The translations under genes and the position numbers were made by a program. Positions 23,566 through 33,629 of a stretch of 64,000 bases of DNA are shown piece by piece (position 1 is the first letter of the stretch; every line of letters starts with the position of its first letter). The stretch is from contig VSDK01013179.1 in NCBI GenBank assembly GCA_009767595.1, positions 1-64,000 on the forward strand, read 5' to 3'. The notes beneath the pieces are model-generated. The model was not told the DNA's origin. It saw nothing but the letters and a program-made list of their open reading frames with translations, and searched no databases. This DNA comes from Symbiodinium kawagutii. Taxonomy: Eukaryota > Sar > Dinophyceae > Suessiales > Symbiodiniaceae.

Positions 23566-26495
23566 TCATCAAGCGGAATTGTTGGACGAATCGATGAAGT
23601 ACGCGACAAGTCCCAAACTTCAGGCACCGAGGTCAGGGAATCGGATGGTGGGCCAGATTCACCAGCTGGAACATGACCTGTCGATCCTGCTCCTGGTACC
23701 GAGGCTTGTGGGATCGATGATGATGCTGTGGGAGCATAACCAACTGGAGCACCTTCTGGAGCGGTGGCAACATGAACATGCAAGGGACCCACCATGACGG
23801 CGTCCTCTTGTGCAGGTATCACATCAATGTGAATGCCAGCTCCCGGAGGGATCATGACTGGCGGATCGTCTAGGATCGGCTGCCAACCGTAACGTGCTAA
23901 GCATTGCGGTGGCGATGCTACAGCAAAACATCTCTGGTGCAAACCGGCCTCTTCTATGACTTGCCTATACACAATCTCTGGTGTCAGGAACATGGCCTGG
24001 TGCACATACCCAGCTTGTTCCCCAATAGTGATGAGCGCTGGTCTCGAATGTTCGCTCCAATGCTGAACCAACAAGACAAATGCCGCAATGCCAGGAGGAG
24101 GTTCATTTTGAAATGGAAGAGGGGTGACCAATAGCATCTGGACTGGAGAGTTGACATCAACCATGCCCATCCATGCCTGAATCATCCGTCTTTTCCATTG
24201 GGCAGAGTCAGCATAAAGAGTCACATGCTTCGCAAAGGGACACCGGGTCTGCGTCCTTTCCGACAGATAGTAGGTGGCAACCTGGATCTCATCGCCTGGG
24301 GGCACACCTATTGGATTGGCAAACATGTGGAAGAGCCGTTCAATGTCCTGGATGGTTTGGGCCTCTGCTGGGAGCTGACGCTCAAGAAAGGGCAATGACC
24401 ACTCAAAACCGGGCACGAGGGACTGCTCTCCGATGGTGCCCCCAGTGCTGGCGGAAGCAGCGGGACGCTGTCCCGTTGGAAGCTGCATCAAAGTAGTAGC
24501 ATCTGATGCTTCATCCACCATATCTTGCGGGAGCGATCGCTCAAGCATAAGCAAGGTGACGGCTGCTCCTGTTGGGCGCCTGGTGACTTCCTCATGATAC
24601 TGCCTGGCACCTTCATAGTACACTTCACAAACATAGTCCTCTGCACAATCATTCTCTACCAGTGCTAGCTGCTGATAAGTGTGAACACCAGCTAAAGCAG
24701 ACACTGAGTACGCGGTGGTCACCAGAGATTCATATCTGGCTGTGACACGCTTGATTGTGAGCACGCAAGCAACCTGAGATGCAATTGGTTCTTGTTCTAT
24801 GACCAGATGAGGAAGTGCATCAAATTCAACTCGACCAGTCTCGGGAGGACGAGGATAAACAATCGTGACCACGAAGGGCCGTCCGACATCAAATCTGTCT
24901 GCCCATACTCGCCGGAGATTCCTCCTCCACTGAATGTGATCTGCCGTAAAGGCAATGACCCTACTTGTCTCGCACCGAGGGTACCTCCGGTGGGCAATGT
25001 ACCAGGAGTTGAACATCATACCTGGGATCAGGTCAGGCTGCTGCTGGCATGTGTCTGAAAGCTGTTGCGCAGATGTGGTTTGGTTGGGCACTTCAACTGT
25101 GAATGGAACTGTGGCTGGAATTGCATGACCACTGGCTGCAAGGAACAGCTCCGGCCAAGGGTCAACGCCCTGCGTCAGCAACCAGTCAACAAGCTCGGAT
25201 GCATGCACGCCATGCTGCACGGAGTCAAACACAAACCGAAAATGATCCCCATCATGTAAAACATGCAAGGTTTCATCGGTCGGCAGCCACTCTACATTGT
25301 TGTGCAGAATGCGGAGATGAGGGCCATGCAGCTGAATGAACCGTGACAGTTTAAAAGTGCTCGCAAAATTTCCAAACGCCTGACTCCTGCGAGCAATGTG
25401 CATGGAGTGGAACACATACGGATGCTCTGTTGTGTGATGCTCGTCAGTGGATGGTTGGTACAAGACTTCGATCATGACAACTGCCTCCGTTGCATGGTTG
25501 ACATAATCTTGTGTACATTCAACGAGCACTGTCGGTTCTTCCTGAGCATACTGGGTAAAACCTACCACATGCAAGTCCTGGATAGCCGATATGGGGAATC
25601 CCATCAATTGGGCGACTTGCGCCACTGTGGGTCCTTGCGGAGGGGCTGTGAGAGCTGGGAGATCCTCTGGCATATCCGTGTACAGCACTGTCCATGAGAC
25701 TTGCGTTGACGGTTCTTCTGCGGCTGATGATGCTGCAAGTGATGATGGTTCCTCTTCATTCGCAGGGGGATGGTCGCTGCTTGAGTCCCGTGTGGGGCTA
25801 CGTGACCGGGATTGAGATCTCTGCATCAAGGAGAGGCCTTCATCCACTGGCTCAGCATCCAAACGATCACTGTTATCTGGGTGCAGGTGAACAACCACAT
25901 GCTGACCACTCTGAATCTGCAGAACCTCCTGACTGCGACCTACATGTACGGGAGACTGGATCATTCCCTGAGTCTGCATGGCATCAAATGCTTGGCACGC
26001 AATCTGTTCAACCTGCACCTGAGGCTCAAGAAGAGTAAGACACATGGCACTCGAAGGGCTGTCGCAGGCTGTCGGCTGCAGTGTCACAAAGACCGGATGC
26101 AGATGATTCTGATGCCGATTCGTGATCCAAACATGACACTCGACAGCTTCCGTGCATGGGGTCCATGGATTGCTGGGAATAAACCCAAAAACATATTCTT
26201 GTGGAGGACCCAACACGTGCATCCAAGGAGCAAGCATAGCTTCTTCCCAGCGATCTACGCAATCCCCAAGGGTCACGACTTGAGGCTGGAGGCAGGTGGT
26301 GCTAATCGGTGGGACAACACACCAAGTGGCCACTCTAACGTGTCGATTGGTGTCACCAAAACTGTGGACATATTCCTGCAAAGATAACAGTGCAGGGGAG
26401 GGCGGTGGCAATGTATGCTCAACATCAATCCACTCTGCTTCAGAAGACGTTGCCTGTCGATTGACCGCAGAGGATCGACCCGCTTGACGTTGCAT
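23466..26495 (-). CDS. Retroelement ORF3: protein with three copies of the repeated W-Y module
   Basis: The ORF is 1009 aa from the first in-frame ATG (26495). The frame opens after a TGA at 26529-26531 and overlaps the end of ORF2. Three related blocks of ~85 residues lie at about 54-139, 495-583 and 735-825. Each has an aromatic pair near its start (VATWCV, NSWYIA, ATYYLS), a basic residue, VxL/IAF, a spaced tryptophan pair (DRWEEAMLAPW; QWRRNLRRVW; QWKRRMIQAW), a proline pair (NPW, PRPP, TPLP) and a hydrophobic H/L-rich strand. Between the first two blocks lies an SR-rich acidic linker (about 226-260, QRSQSRSRSP). I know no catalytic function. It may be a structural or nucleic-acid-binding component. 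The stop overlaps the start of ORF4 by 100 bases, ORF4 being in the -1 frame. Confidence 0.65.
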   Translation of the reverse strand: MQRQAGRSSAVNRQATSSEAEWIDVEHTLPPPSPALLSLQEYVHSFGDTNRHVRVATWCVVPPISTTCLQPQVVTLGDCVDRWEEAMLAPWMHVLGPPQEYVFGFIPSNPWTPCTEAVECHVWITNRHQNHLHPVFVTLQPTACDSPSSAMCLTLLEPQVQVEQIACQAFDAMQTQGMIQSPVHVGRSQEVLQIQSGQHVVVHLHPDNSDRLDAEPVDEGLSLMQRSQSRSRSPTRDSSSDHPPANEEEPSSLAASSAAEEPSTQVSWTVLYTDMPEDLPALTAPPQGPTVAQVAQLMGFPISAIQDLHVVGFTQYAQEEPTVLVECTQDYVNHATEAVVMIEVLYQPSTDEHHTTEHPYVFHSMHIARRSQAFGNFASTFKLSRFIQLHGPHLRILHNNVEWLPTDETLHVLHDGDHFRFVFDSVQHGVHASELVDWLLTQGVDPWPELFLAASGHAIPATVPFTVEVPNQTTSAQQLSDTCQQQPDLIPGMMFNSWYIAHRRYPRCETSRVIAFTADHIQWRRNLRRVWADRFDVGRPFVVTIVYPRPPETGRVEFDALPHLVIEQEPIASQVACVLTIKRVTARYESLVTTAYSVSALAGVHTYQQLALVENDCAEDYVCEVYYEGARQYHEEVTRRPTGAAVTLLMLERSLPQDMVDEASDATTLMQLPTGQRPAASASTGGTIGEQSLVPGFEWSLPFLERQLPAEAQTIQDIERLFHMFANPIGVPPGDEIQVATYYLSERTQTRCPFAKHVTLYADSAQWKRRMIQAWMGMVDVNSPVQMLLVTPLPFQNEPPPGIAAFVLLVQHWSEHSRPALITIGEQAGYVHQAMFLTPEIVYRQVIEEAGLHQRCFAVASPPQCLARYGWQPILDDPPVMIPPGAGIHIDVIPAQEDAVMVGPLHVHVATAPEGAPVGYAPTASSSIPQASVPGAGSTGHVPAGESGPPSDSLTSVPEVWDLSRTSSIRPTIPLDECLPVSPGPKCCSMRLTGIQDLARQLMSTPQNL

Positions 26496-28174
26496 GAAAG
26501 ACAACGTGTCAGCACCATCACTGGTGGTTCAGAATGATCACAAGGGCGAGATCCTGCCTCCAGGTGCGGGAATTCATGTGTGTCATTGTGTATTGCCAAG
26601 TCGGGCGGATGCAGATGGGTCAGTCTACCTCCGGACTGCGACATCCATTGGGCCGTGTCATACCCGGCAAAAATATCCTGCACACAGTAATCAGCCGGAA
26701 GGTCATCCCACGACAAGGTCTCAGAGTCTTCGGATGCGGCATGTATGTCTGTCTCACATTCGGTAGAGCGTTCGTCTGCCGATGTCTCAGCTTCACTGCT
26801 ATCATCAGAAGCGGTAGAGCTATCATCCAGTTCTTGCACATGGCATTGATACGTGGCCCCTTCGACTGCTCGATGCAGATCATGTTTGTAGGACATCTGC
26901 AATTGCGGGAGCGGGCCTACTAAAGCACAACGAACCGGCGGAGACGCACAGTCAATAGGTCCCTGGGCCATTTGAATTGTTTGCCAAACAAACTGTGTTT
27001 CGGGAACCAGAACTGCTCGATGGTGCATCAACGGATGAAAGCTGGAGCTGCGCAAAAGGATTCCACTGAGTGCAGGTGACCCTTGAATGATGAGCAGGTG
27101 TGCAACCGTTGCTCTTTCACTAGATGGGTTTGGCCTGACATTCACAAATCGCGTAGAGTCCTCAAAGTCCAGTCGATCGACCCATAGCATCAAGCAATTG
27201 ACTAGCACATCCTCTATCGTTTGATCAGGGTAGATCAAAAGCCGTCTGGATCTCACACAAACCCATTGTGAGAAGGCCGACAAATACCATGTCTCAACGA
27301 AATGGTGGCTGCGATGTGCATTGTCTTGGATAGCCAGCAACATGTCAGCAAGTCCCTCAATCGGCTGCGTCATGCGATCCCGAAGATTCTGACATGTATG
27401 CCTTTGGCGTTCAACACCTCTGCGTCCTCCCGTGCATGGGAACCACACGGATGCAGTAGAGAGCAAAGACCCCCACCCTTCAGGGCATGTATGAGGCATC
27501 TTCCAGTGTCGAGCCGTCTGAAGACAACTGCTGGCCGGAGATGTTTGTCCATGTAGGTGCCACAATGTGCGAAATTGTGATTCAGCCACATCTGCGCGGA
27601 CAACCACTGATTCTGCCCTATTTTCGTGCCAGACATAAAGCTCAACTGCTTCGGAAAACCGAAGCTTCCTGTCAGGGCGCTGCACTTTTTTCGCATGGCA
27701 CGCATCAAGTGCCTGACGAGTTGGCAGTATGGGGGTTTGAGAGAGCCATGTCATGGTATGATGGAGATCGGCAATGAACACTCTATCTGCCAAGGTAGAC
27801 CGGAAAGCCGCATCGGTCTCTTCTCCTTTCTCACACACTAGGCTCTTCTCTACCGATTCATAATGGTCGGGTGCATCGATAGCATGATTGATCGAGACAT
27901 GCTGAAAGCCATTCTTCATAGCTCGTTCGCAGTCACCCAGACCACTTAGTTCTCTGCGCACACTTGGCTGGCTGCTGTGATCATGCCAATGGAAACATCC
28001 AGTGTGCCATTCATGATGGAGCGCATAATGAAGATCATCGTCATGTCCTGTGCGATGCCTGCCAACACTGAAAACGACATCCCCATCGTGATCATCCAGT
28101 GGGCTGGTATTGACTTGACGATAATTCTCACACTTCAGAGCACTCCAAAGCTGTTCATCCTGACTCATGGTCAT
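26273..28174 (-). CDS. Retroelement ORF2: protein of unknown function with one copy of the repeated W-Y module
   Basis: This 633-aa ORF has its ATG overlapping the ORF1 stop by one base (TGATG), which fixes the start and suggests coupled termination-reinitiation. The N-terminal third is His/Asp-rich. A KLRFSEAVELYVW segment (about 170-182) resembles a motif I associate with dinoflagellate retroelement proteins (from memory, unverified). Residues about 292-375 form one copy of a module (ETWYL ... R-rich ... LWVDRLD ... RPNP ... VAHLLI) found three more times in ORF3. Residues about 448-490 are Ser/Glu/Asp-rich. The last ~80 codons (after about residue 549) overlap ORF3, and the ORF3 frame looks more protein-like there, so true ORF2 coding may end by a -1 shift between 26528 and 26273. 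I recognise no enzymatic domain. Confidence 0.65.
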   Translation of the reverse strand: MTMSQDEQLWSALKCENYRQVNTSPLDDHDGDVVFSVGRHRTGHDDDLHYALHHEWHTGCFHWHDHSSQPSVRRELSGLGDCERAMKNGFQHVSINHAIDAPDHYESVEKSLVCEKGEETDAAFRSTLADRVFIADLHHTMTWLSQTPILPTRQALDACHAKKVQRPDRKLRFSEAVELYVWHENRAESVVVRADVAESQFRTLWHLHGQTSPASSCLQTARHWKMPHTCPEGWGSLLSTASVWFPCTGGRRGVERQRHTCQNLRDRMTQPIEGLADMLLAIQDNAHRSHHFVETWYLSAFSQWVCVRSRRLLIYPDQTIEDVLVNCLMLWVDRLDFEDSTRFVNVRPNPSSERATVAHLLIIQGSPALSGILLRSSSFHPLMHHRAVLVPETQFVWQTIQMAQGPIDCASPPVRCALVGPLPQLQMSYKHDLHRAVEGATYQCHVQELDDSSTASDDSSEAETSADERSTECETDIHAASEDSETLSWDDLPADYCVQDIFAGYDTAQWMSQSGGRLTHLHPPDLAIHNDTHEFPHLEAGSRPCDHSEPPVMVLTRCLSCNVKRVDPLRSIDRQRLLKQSGLMLSIHCHRPPLHCYLCRNMSTVLVTPIDTLEWPLGVLSHRLAPPASSLKS

Positions 28175-29184
28175 CAGGCTGTCTTGCCATCCTTGGCCGG
28201 TTTCAGGATGTTGGTGGCCACTTTGGTGGGCGACCCTGCATGCCGAAATGTAGCTGCTTTCACCGGCTGCTTTTTGTCCTTTTTCTCCTTCGGACTCTCT
28301 TCGTCGGCTTCTTGCTCCTCCTCCATTTCCTCGGCAATCATCTCTGGGGAGTCGTCCACACTGATGGGGCCCGATTCTCTCACCTGCGACGCCATCTCCT
28401 GGATGCGCTGGAAGAAGAAGTTGGGATCGGGCATCTCCTCTTTGATGTGAGCCGGTGGCAATGAAGCACACATCTCCTGCGATGCTTGCGCCAATTCGAG
28501 ACGCAACTGCTTCATCTCCTTCAGCTTGGCCTTGTAATTCTCGATGTACTCGAGCCTTCGTTGGCGATACATCATGATATGGTTCTGAACTCTCTCCGTC
28601 ACTGTATGCATGAATCCGTCCCACTCGCTGTCCAGTTGGGATACTTTCTTCATGGCTGACGTGACTTGGTTCTGCAGCTTGTTCATCCTGTTGATGTGTG
28701 CATGCGAAATCTTGGGGACCACTGCACGTGCTTTGCTTTCGAGTTCGTTGCACACTGCAAGGAGCTGCGGAGGGAGTTCGAGTTGATCTCGGAGTCCACG
28801 TAGATGCTCCAGAGTCTTTTGCTCCTCTGCTGTCATCATCACCTGCTCGTCGTCCACTTTTGGCGGCGGTGGCAAAGAGGGTGCTGGGGGGAGGGGAAGT
28901 CCACTTTCCCCACTTGGTGAGGCTTCCATCCCCGGTTGCACCAGACGAGATTGCGGTGTTGATGACACCCATGGCAGTTTTTCTGAGAAGATATCCAGAG
29001 GCTGCTTGGGCGTGCTGGGAGCTCCTTTCGAGGGCTTTTCCCTCTTCTCCTTTGGTCGACGCTGCCTGCTCTTGCTGCGATCCTTTCTCGGGATCCATAC
29101 TTCCTGCCATCCCTTGTGGCACTTCCTGCAGGTGTCGGCCTGTGGCGAATTTGATAGGTTGCAGTGGCTGCAATGCCACGACAT
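28174..29184 (-). CDS. Retroelement ORF1: RanBP2-type zinc finger plus helical/coiled-coil protein
   Basis: This 336-aa protein starts at the ATG immediately before the finger. The frame is open upstream for 78 more codons, but this Met begins the recognisable domain. Residues 3-22 fit the RanBP2 zinc-finger pattern W-x-C-x2-C-x3-N-x6-C-x2-C (WHCSHC ... CRKC). A basic stretch (about 30-50) and a proline-rich stretch (about 85-110) follow. Residues about 115-270 are charged and helix-prone (EEQKTLEHLRGLRDQL; RLEYIENYKAKLKEMKQLRL), suggesting a coiled coil. The tail has an acidic run and then a KKDKKQP basic run. By position and composition it is the ORF1p of the element, presumably binding RNA and multimerising. 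The sequence shows the finger; the role is inferred. Its TGA stop overlaps the ATG of the next ORF (TGATG). Confidence 0.75.
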   Translation of the reverse strand: MSWHCSHCNLSNSPQADTCRKCHKGWQEVWIPRKDRSKSRQRRPKEKREKPSKGAPSTPKQPLDIFSEKLPWVSSTPQSRLVQPGMEASPSGESGLPLPPAPSLPPPPKVDDEQVMMTAEEQKTLEHLRGLRDQLELPPQLLAVCNELESKARAVVPKISHAHINRMNKLQNQVTSAMKKVSQLDSEWDGFMHTVTERVQNHIMMYRQRRLEYIENYKAKLKEMKQLRLELAQASQEMCASLPPAHIKEEMPDPNFFFQRIQEMASQVRESGPISVDDSPEMIAEEMEEEQEADEESPKEKKDKKQPVKAATFRHAGSPTKVATNILKPAKDGKTA

Positions 29185-29519
29185 GGTTGCTATCACTCGT
29201 TTGATGCTGGCTGGGAGCTCCAGGATATTCCCTGCGTGGTGCGTAAGAAGCACCGATGCAAGGAAAACAGCCCTGGATCTGTTCCGTTTGCCCAACCGCT
29301 GTCCAGATAAGGCCACCAACCTCAGCCGCGCTTTCTGTCGAAACCGCCGAGCAGCACGGTGTTGGGTGGTCTCCTTGGAGAATCGAGTGATGATGCACCA
29401 CACGCAGCAGCCCCACAAGCAAGGCGAGGCGCCAGGCTACCATAAAGCGGCCGGCCCCCTAAGGAGAAAAGCTACCTGCCTACGGGTGGCGCCCGCAAAC
29501 AGGATGAGCCAAATCCTTG
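29185..29519 (-). other. 5' untranslated leader of the retroelement, with a spliced-leader-like word at its edge
   Basis: About 335 bases lie between the inferred 5' edge and the ORF1 ATG. The first ~20 bases on the minus strand contain TTTGGCTCA (plus 29505-29513), which matches nine bases of the 3' half of the dinoflagellate spliced leader as I recall it. The ORF2 frame is open through almost all of this leader. Confidence 0.4.
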
Positions 29520-29530
29520 TGGTTTCAACC
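29520..29530. repeat. Target-site duplication, right copy (TGGTTTCAACC)
   Basis: Identical to 17595-17605. Downstream the host repeat continues to GAAACCACCAACCAG near 29606, as if the element had split it. Confidence 0.6.
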
Positions 29531-29606
29531 CCTATGAAAAATATTTGATCAACCAATCATTGTTATTAATTAACTACTAGGGAAAATAAAAAATGCTTGA
29601 AACCAC
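29520..29606. repeat. Second small dispersed repeat with inverted ends, interrupted by the retroelement
   Basis: It begins GGTTTCAACC and ends GAAACCACCAACCAG, which are inverted complements. Related partial copies are seen near 39660-39710, 43265-43375, 61560-61610 and 7150-7230. Its left end is duplicated at 17591-17605 on the far side of the retroelement. Confidence 0.45.
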
Positions 29607-30297
29607 CAACCAGCAGTTGTTGAACCATAAGTTTGTTGCTTATTACCACTTCATAATAAGCAACCACCAGCTGTGGGGGTCCCCCATTTTGAGAAACCAC
29701 CAACCAGCATCATCAGTCTGGATCTCTCCTCCAAGGCCACGCATCTAGAGATCCAAAGTGGATCTCAAGCGGTGGGGTCGTCTTCTGCTTCAGCGACATG
29801 TTCAAATCACTTCCCCAGAAGAGTCCAAGAGGTCTTACAGATTCATGGCATGCCAATGTTACACTACATCATCATACATTGATTTTTCCGGATCGTGTGC
29901 AATCCCTGGCTTCCACAAAAAAAATATGTCGACCTCCAGTTTTTGTCGCCAGAACTTGGTGCCAAGAAACGCTTTGAGGACCAGCCCACCAGATGCGTAT
30001 CTCCTTGGGGACCGCTGCGACCCCAGTGCTCCATGCACAACCCGCCACTTTTGTAGGACATGTCACCGGGAATCGAAGTCAAGTGCATTCAACTGCAATC
30101 AAATTTCCAGCCTGATAGGTTCATTTACAGCGACATGGGCCACCAGTTTCTAACACTACTCGCATGGAATGTCGCAGGAAATTCTGATGCATGATGCATT
30201 TCTAGACATACGAACCCAAACATCAGAAACAAACTCATGTAGCCGCCTATGTTGATACTACTTTCGCAGGTGAACTCATCTGCTTCATCTCCAATAT

Positions 30298-30533
30298 GGG
30301 GGGTTTCTCAAAATAGGGGACCCCAATTTTGCTATCCAGTTTATTAGTCGTTTGTAGAAACTAACAATTACTTTGGACCCAAACCATCCAGGTTTATCAA
30401 TAATCATCTATAGCAAGAAACCGACTAGTACTTGTTTAAGCCCACATTTGTTGGTTATTATCTCCTGTTTTGAACCATTATTGCCCCTGGTAAACCAAAC
30501 ATGACTTTGGGGGTACCAGCCATGAAGAAACCG
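30298..30533. repeat. MITE-like repeat, expanded copy
   Basis: Typical left end GGGTTTCTCAAAATAGGGGA and right end TTTGGGGGTACC...GAAGAAACCGC, with an internal partial duplication (two CCATCCAG/TATCCAG-TTTAT segments). Confidence 0.55.
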
Positions 30534-32114
30534 CAACTCATCATCCCACGGTTCCAATACCGGCGTCAGCACCGATGCCCTTCCCTAACATGTTGGATGG
30601 ATGAGCCCAAGCTACTGGGTGGGCGGCACAACTGACGTCTAACAAAATGGTTCTTCGACGTTGGAACAATCCCTCTGAAAGTTAGTTATTTGTCAATAAA
30701 CCATTCCTAAATATGGGGAAAAAAAGAAACATGTTGCAAAACCACCAAATACCAGTAGTATAGGATTCTCTTATCTTTGACATGCTTGGCTATGACCACC
30801 CGTTGTGCTTGCAGAAAGTCAATACGCGAAGCCATGCTTGTGTGACCCAACAGCCAATTCGCAATTGATCAGCAAATAGGTTCCTGACGTTTCTCTAGAA
30901 GTATATATTCTAATTGAAGAATCAGTGGCAACTTAACCACAAGCCAACCACATGACTTCGCCATTGGTGATGTTTGATTGCGACAATATAACGACCATAT
31001 CTGAACGGAGATGCCAAGCCGTTGGCTCGAGGGAAATGGGATGTCTAGCCGACTAGCTGTATCCGCATGCTTTCATCCACTTGGATTTGAGGTATTTGAA
31101 GATGTTCAGATCGCATGACGGGACATCCTATGCGTTCCCCCGACAAGGACCCACAGGCCACTTGACCCAATGATTTTGACATCCCTGTTCTTCTTCCCTA
31201 CAGCAAGCTTGGCTGTGTCTGCAAGCCTTATGCGGACACTGAAACAGGAAACTTCTGCCTTTGAAAAACACCCGTAAAAAGCACCCGTGACTGTAAATTT
31301 CAGTGTCAAAAACAATTTGTCTTTCCAATCACCGATCCTATGCCTCCAACATCTAGTTACACTCTGTCTGCACCAGTACCACTGACTGCAAAGGACTTCT
31401 TGTTGTCAATTCTGATCTTTCTGAGCCCAGTTTCAAACAGATCACTGGGACCATGGAATATGACCCAACGCTGTAGGCAATCTTCGGCCCGTTCTCTTCC
31501 TCACACAGCAGGAGAATCAATTTATCACAGCCATCAAGAGATCAAAGAGCTGAATTCCTCATGATTTCTATTGATTAATTTCCGGTTTTTACATATCAAA
31601 AACTAGAAAAAACCAAAAACAAACAGAAACAGCCATATCAGTTCTTGGTTTGTTTCATATCATGGGATCATTTACAGATCAGTTCTTGGTTCCTGAGATG
31701 TCCACAGTATGATCCCATGATTCGCAACCAGTCCACCGTCTCACAAGGCTATTCACCCAGGCTGCCACCCGACAGCATCAGATCTGGCTGGCCAAATGCA
31801 TTCACCATAACATACCCTTTGCGTGTATGCATATATAGGTATCTATTGATGGCTCAAGCATTATAGGAAATCCATGGAAATCATGGGCCAACAAACAATG
31901 GTATATAGGCATTGTATTTCCGCAAAGCAGCCATGAATAATCATTTTTCATAATAAACCAACATTTGTTGGGGCTCCCTATTTTGAGAAACCACCACTTG
32001 ATTTATCATGTCCAGACACATATACGTACATGCAGATCGTGACAAGTGTGAAACATATCCTCGGGACTATCTTAAAGCCAAGGGGTAACTAGTTCATGTG
32101 CCAAACATGTCTAC

Positions 32115-32217
32115 GTGGTGGTTTCTTGGAATAGGGGGCACCCAAAATGCATGGTTTCTTACTTCGAATAGTCAATATTAGATGATTTGGGGGTCCCCTA
32201 CTTTGAGAAACCACCAT
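32115..32217. repeat. MITE-like ~100-bp repeat
   Basis: GTGGTGGTTTCTTGGAATAG ... ATGATTTGGGGGTCCCCTA ... TTGAGAAACCACCAT. The orientation is opposite to the 16175 copy. Confidence 0.7.
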
Positions 32218-33629
32218 GTGGGTGTCCCAGCTCAGCCTTGTCATCCGACGGAATCCGCACCTTTACCAACGAGTCTCAGTCGACAATTCGTGAATGGCTA
32301 CCTGATCTTGTTACATCATGGCCGCCTGAATCTACCTGATCTTTTGATGGATGCCCACATGTAGTGGACATTCACCAACGGAGCAAATGTACTTAGAACA
32401 TTTTCTACAGTGTTATGAAAAACGCACCTGGCTATCTCATCCGCTAACATCATTCCCATTCCAAGCTTCTTCAGGATGACACCCGCTGCCAAGTGGAGGA
32501 TACCTCAAGGCTAGGGGATAGGACCCTCGTATCATGGCTATTTGATTTCAAGATCTCCCAAGTGCGTAGCAAAAAATGATAGCGTGCTCGTCCACTGCAT
32601 CCAAAGCTACCGCATACCCTGCTGGCTCCCACAGATTGATCCACCAGAGCTAGACTACTGTAGAAGAGAATGCTGGAGAGTAACAAGTTGATTTTGGACA
32701 AGGTGCGACCTGGGAGTTGTCTGGTCAACTAAAGGTGGCCAAGTTTTCTCACCCTGGAACAGTTTCAGCGGTGCGGATCTTTGCAGGATTGATCTTGCAA
32801 TTTGTGCCATCATATTCCTCACCTATTTCCGCTCAAACAACTTTGCAGCAACACTTTTGACGGCTGCTCTCTGACACCGACAGCTCGAATGTAGATACCA
32901 AATCGAAGGGTTTGAGAGCATTGGGTTTGCCTTTCTTAAAAAACAGGAATCAATAAAGTAGCGCCGCAGCCTTGTAGAGTATCTCCATTCACACGAATAT
33001 AAACGAACATATCCCAAGAGTGATCTCAAACATGAAACGGGTGCAAGACTGAAGTTGCCCATCAACACAGGACCAGCATTCTAAGTCCGAATCAGTTCCA
33101 AGCCACAGGGAGAACCTATGGTGATTTTGGAACCTTTTCAGCGCACTTCTGCGTCAGCTTGCTGTCAACTGCTAATTGATAAAACGCCTGTGTGTAATTC
33201 CATGAGCCTGGCTGGGCCAAGGGAGATTTCAGCTGACTATAGATTGCATAGGCACAAATCATAGCATAATAACACATCATAGTAGTATACTATACAAATT
33301 CTATAGCACAAACTTGATAAATGTTTCAATCCAACGGTATACTGTACCAGGTTACTACATTTCCCGCTCAGCCAATCAACCGGGACAAACTCAGCTGAGC
33401 GACAGATGCTCCAGATTTCCGGGCACCGCATATCCGAGCAATGGCTCAGAAGGCAAAGAGAAATTGTTTCCAGTGGCATCCTGGGTGCAGCCGTGGTGCC
33501 ATGGATGGCTGGTGAGTCTTCACGTTTTCCCAGTTTCATGGGTGAGTCTTAAACCCCAATAGAAACCAGGCAGAGTTACAGTCCTTGACAATCAAACAAT
33601 TGTTGTCGGGTTGTTGTGGTTCTGAACCN

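Larger units (their letters stand above)
17606..29519 (-). mobile_element. Full-length multi-ORF non-LTR (LINE-type) retrotransposon
   Basis: Four long minus-strand ORFs follow one another without gaps (28174-29184, 26273-28174, 23466-26495, 17677-23565). The last carries an APE-like endonuclease and a reverse transcriptase with the post-RT segment typical of LINEs (LLYGAELW). There are no long terminal repeats. The 3' end on the minus strand is a 7-A run (plus 17607-17613) directly followed by an 11-bp word also found at the other edge (17595-17605 and 29520-29530), as expected for target-primed reverse transcription. The right flank continues as the rest of a small dispersed repeat whose left end lies at 17591-17605, so the insertion split a pre-existing repeat. 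All ORFs are long and open, so the copy is young or under selection. The boundaries are inferred from the duplication, not from an alignment of copies. Confidence 0.8.

Noticed and set aside
18003-29548. Many plus-strand ORFs of 80-280 codons opposite the retroelement (e.g. 18922-19752)
   Set aside because: They are antisense shadows of the GC-rich minus-strand ORFs and lack motifs.
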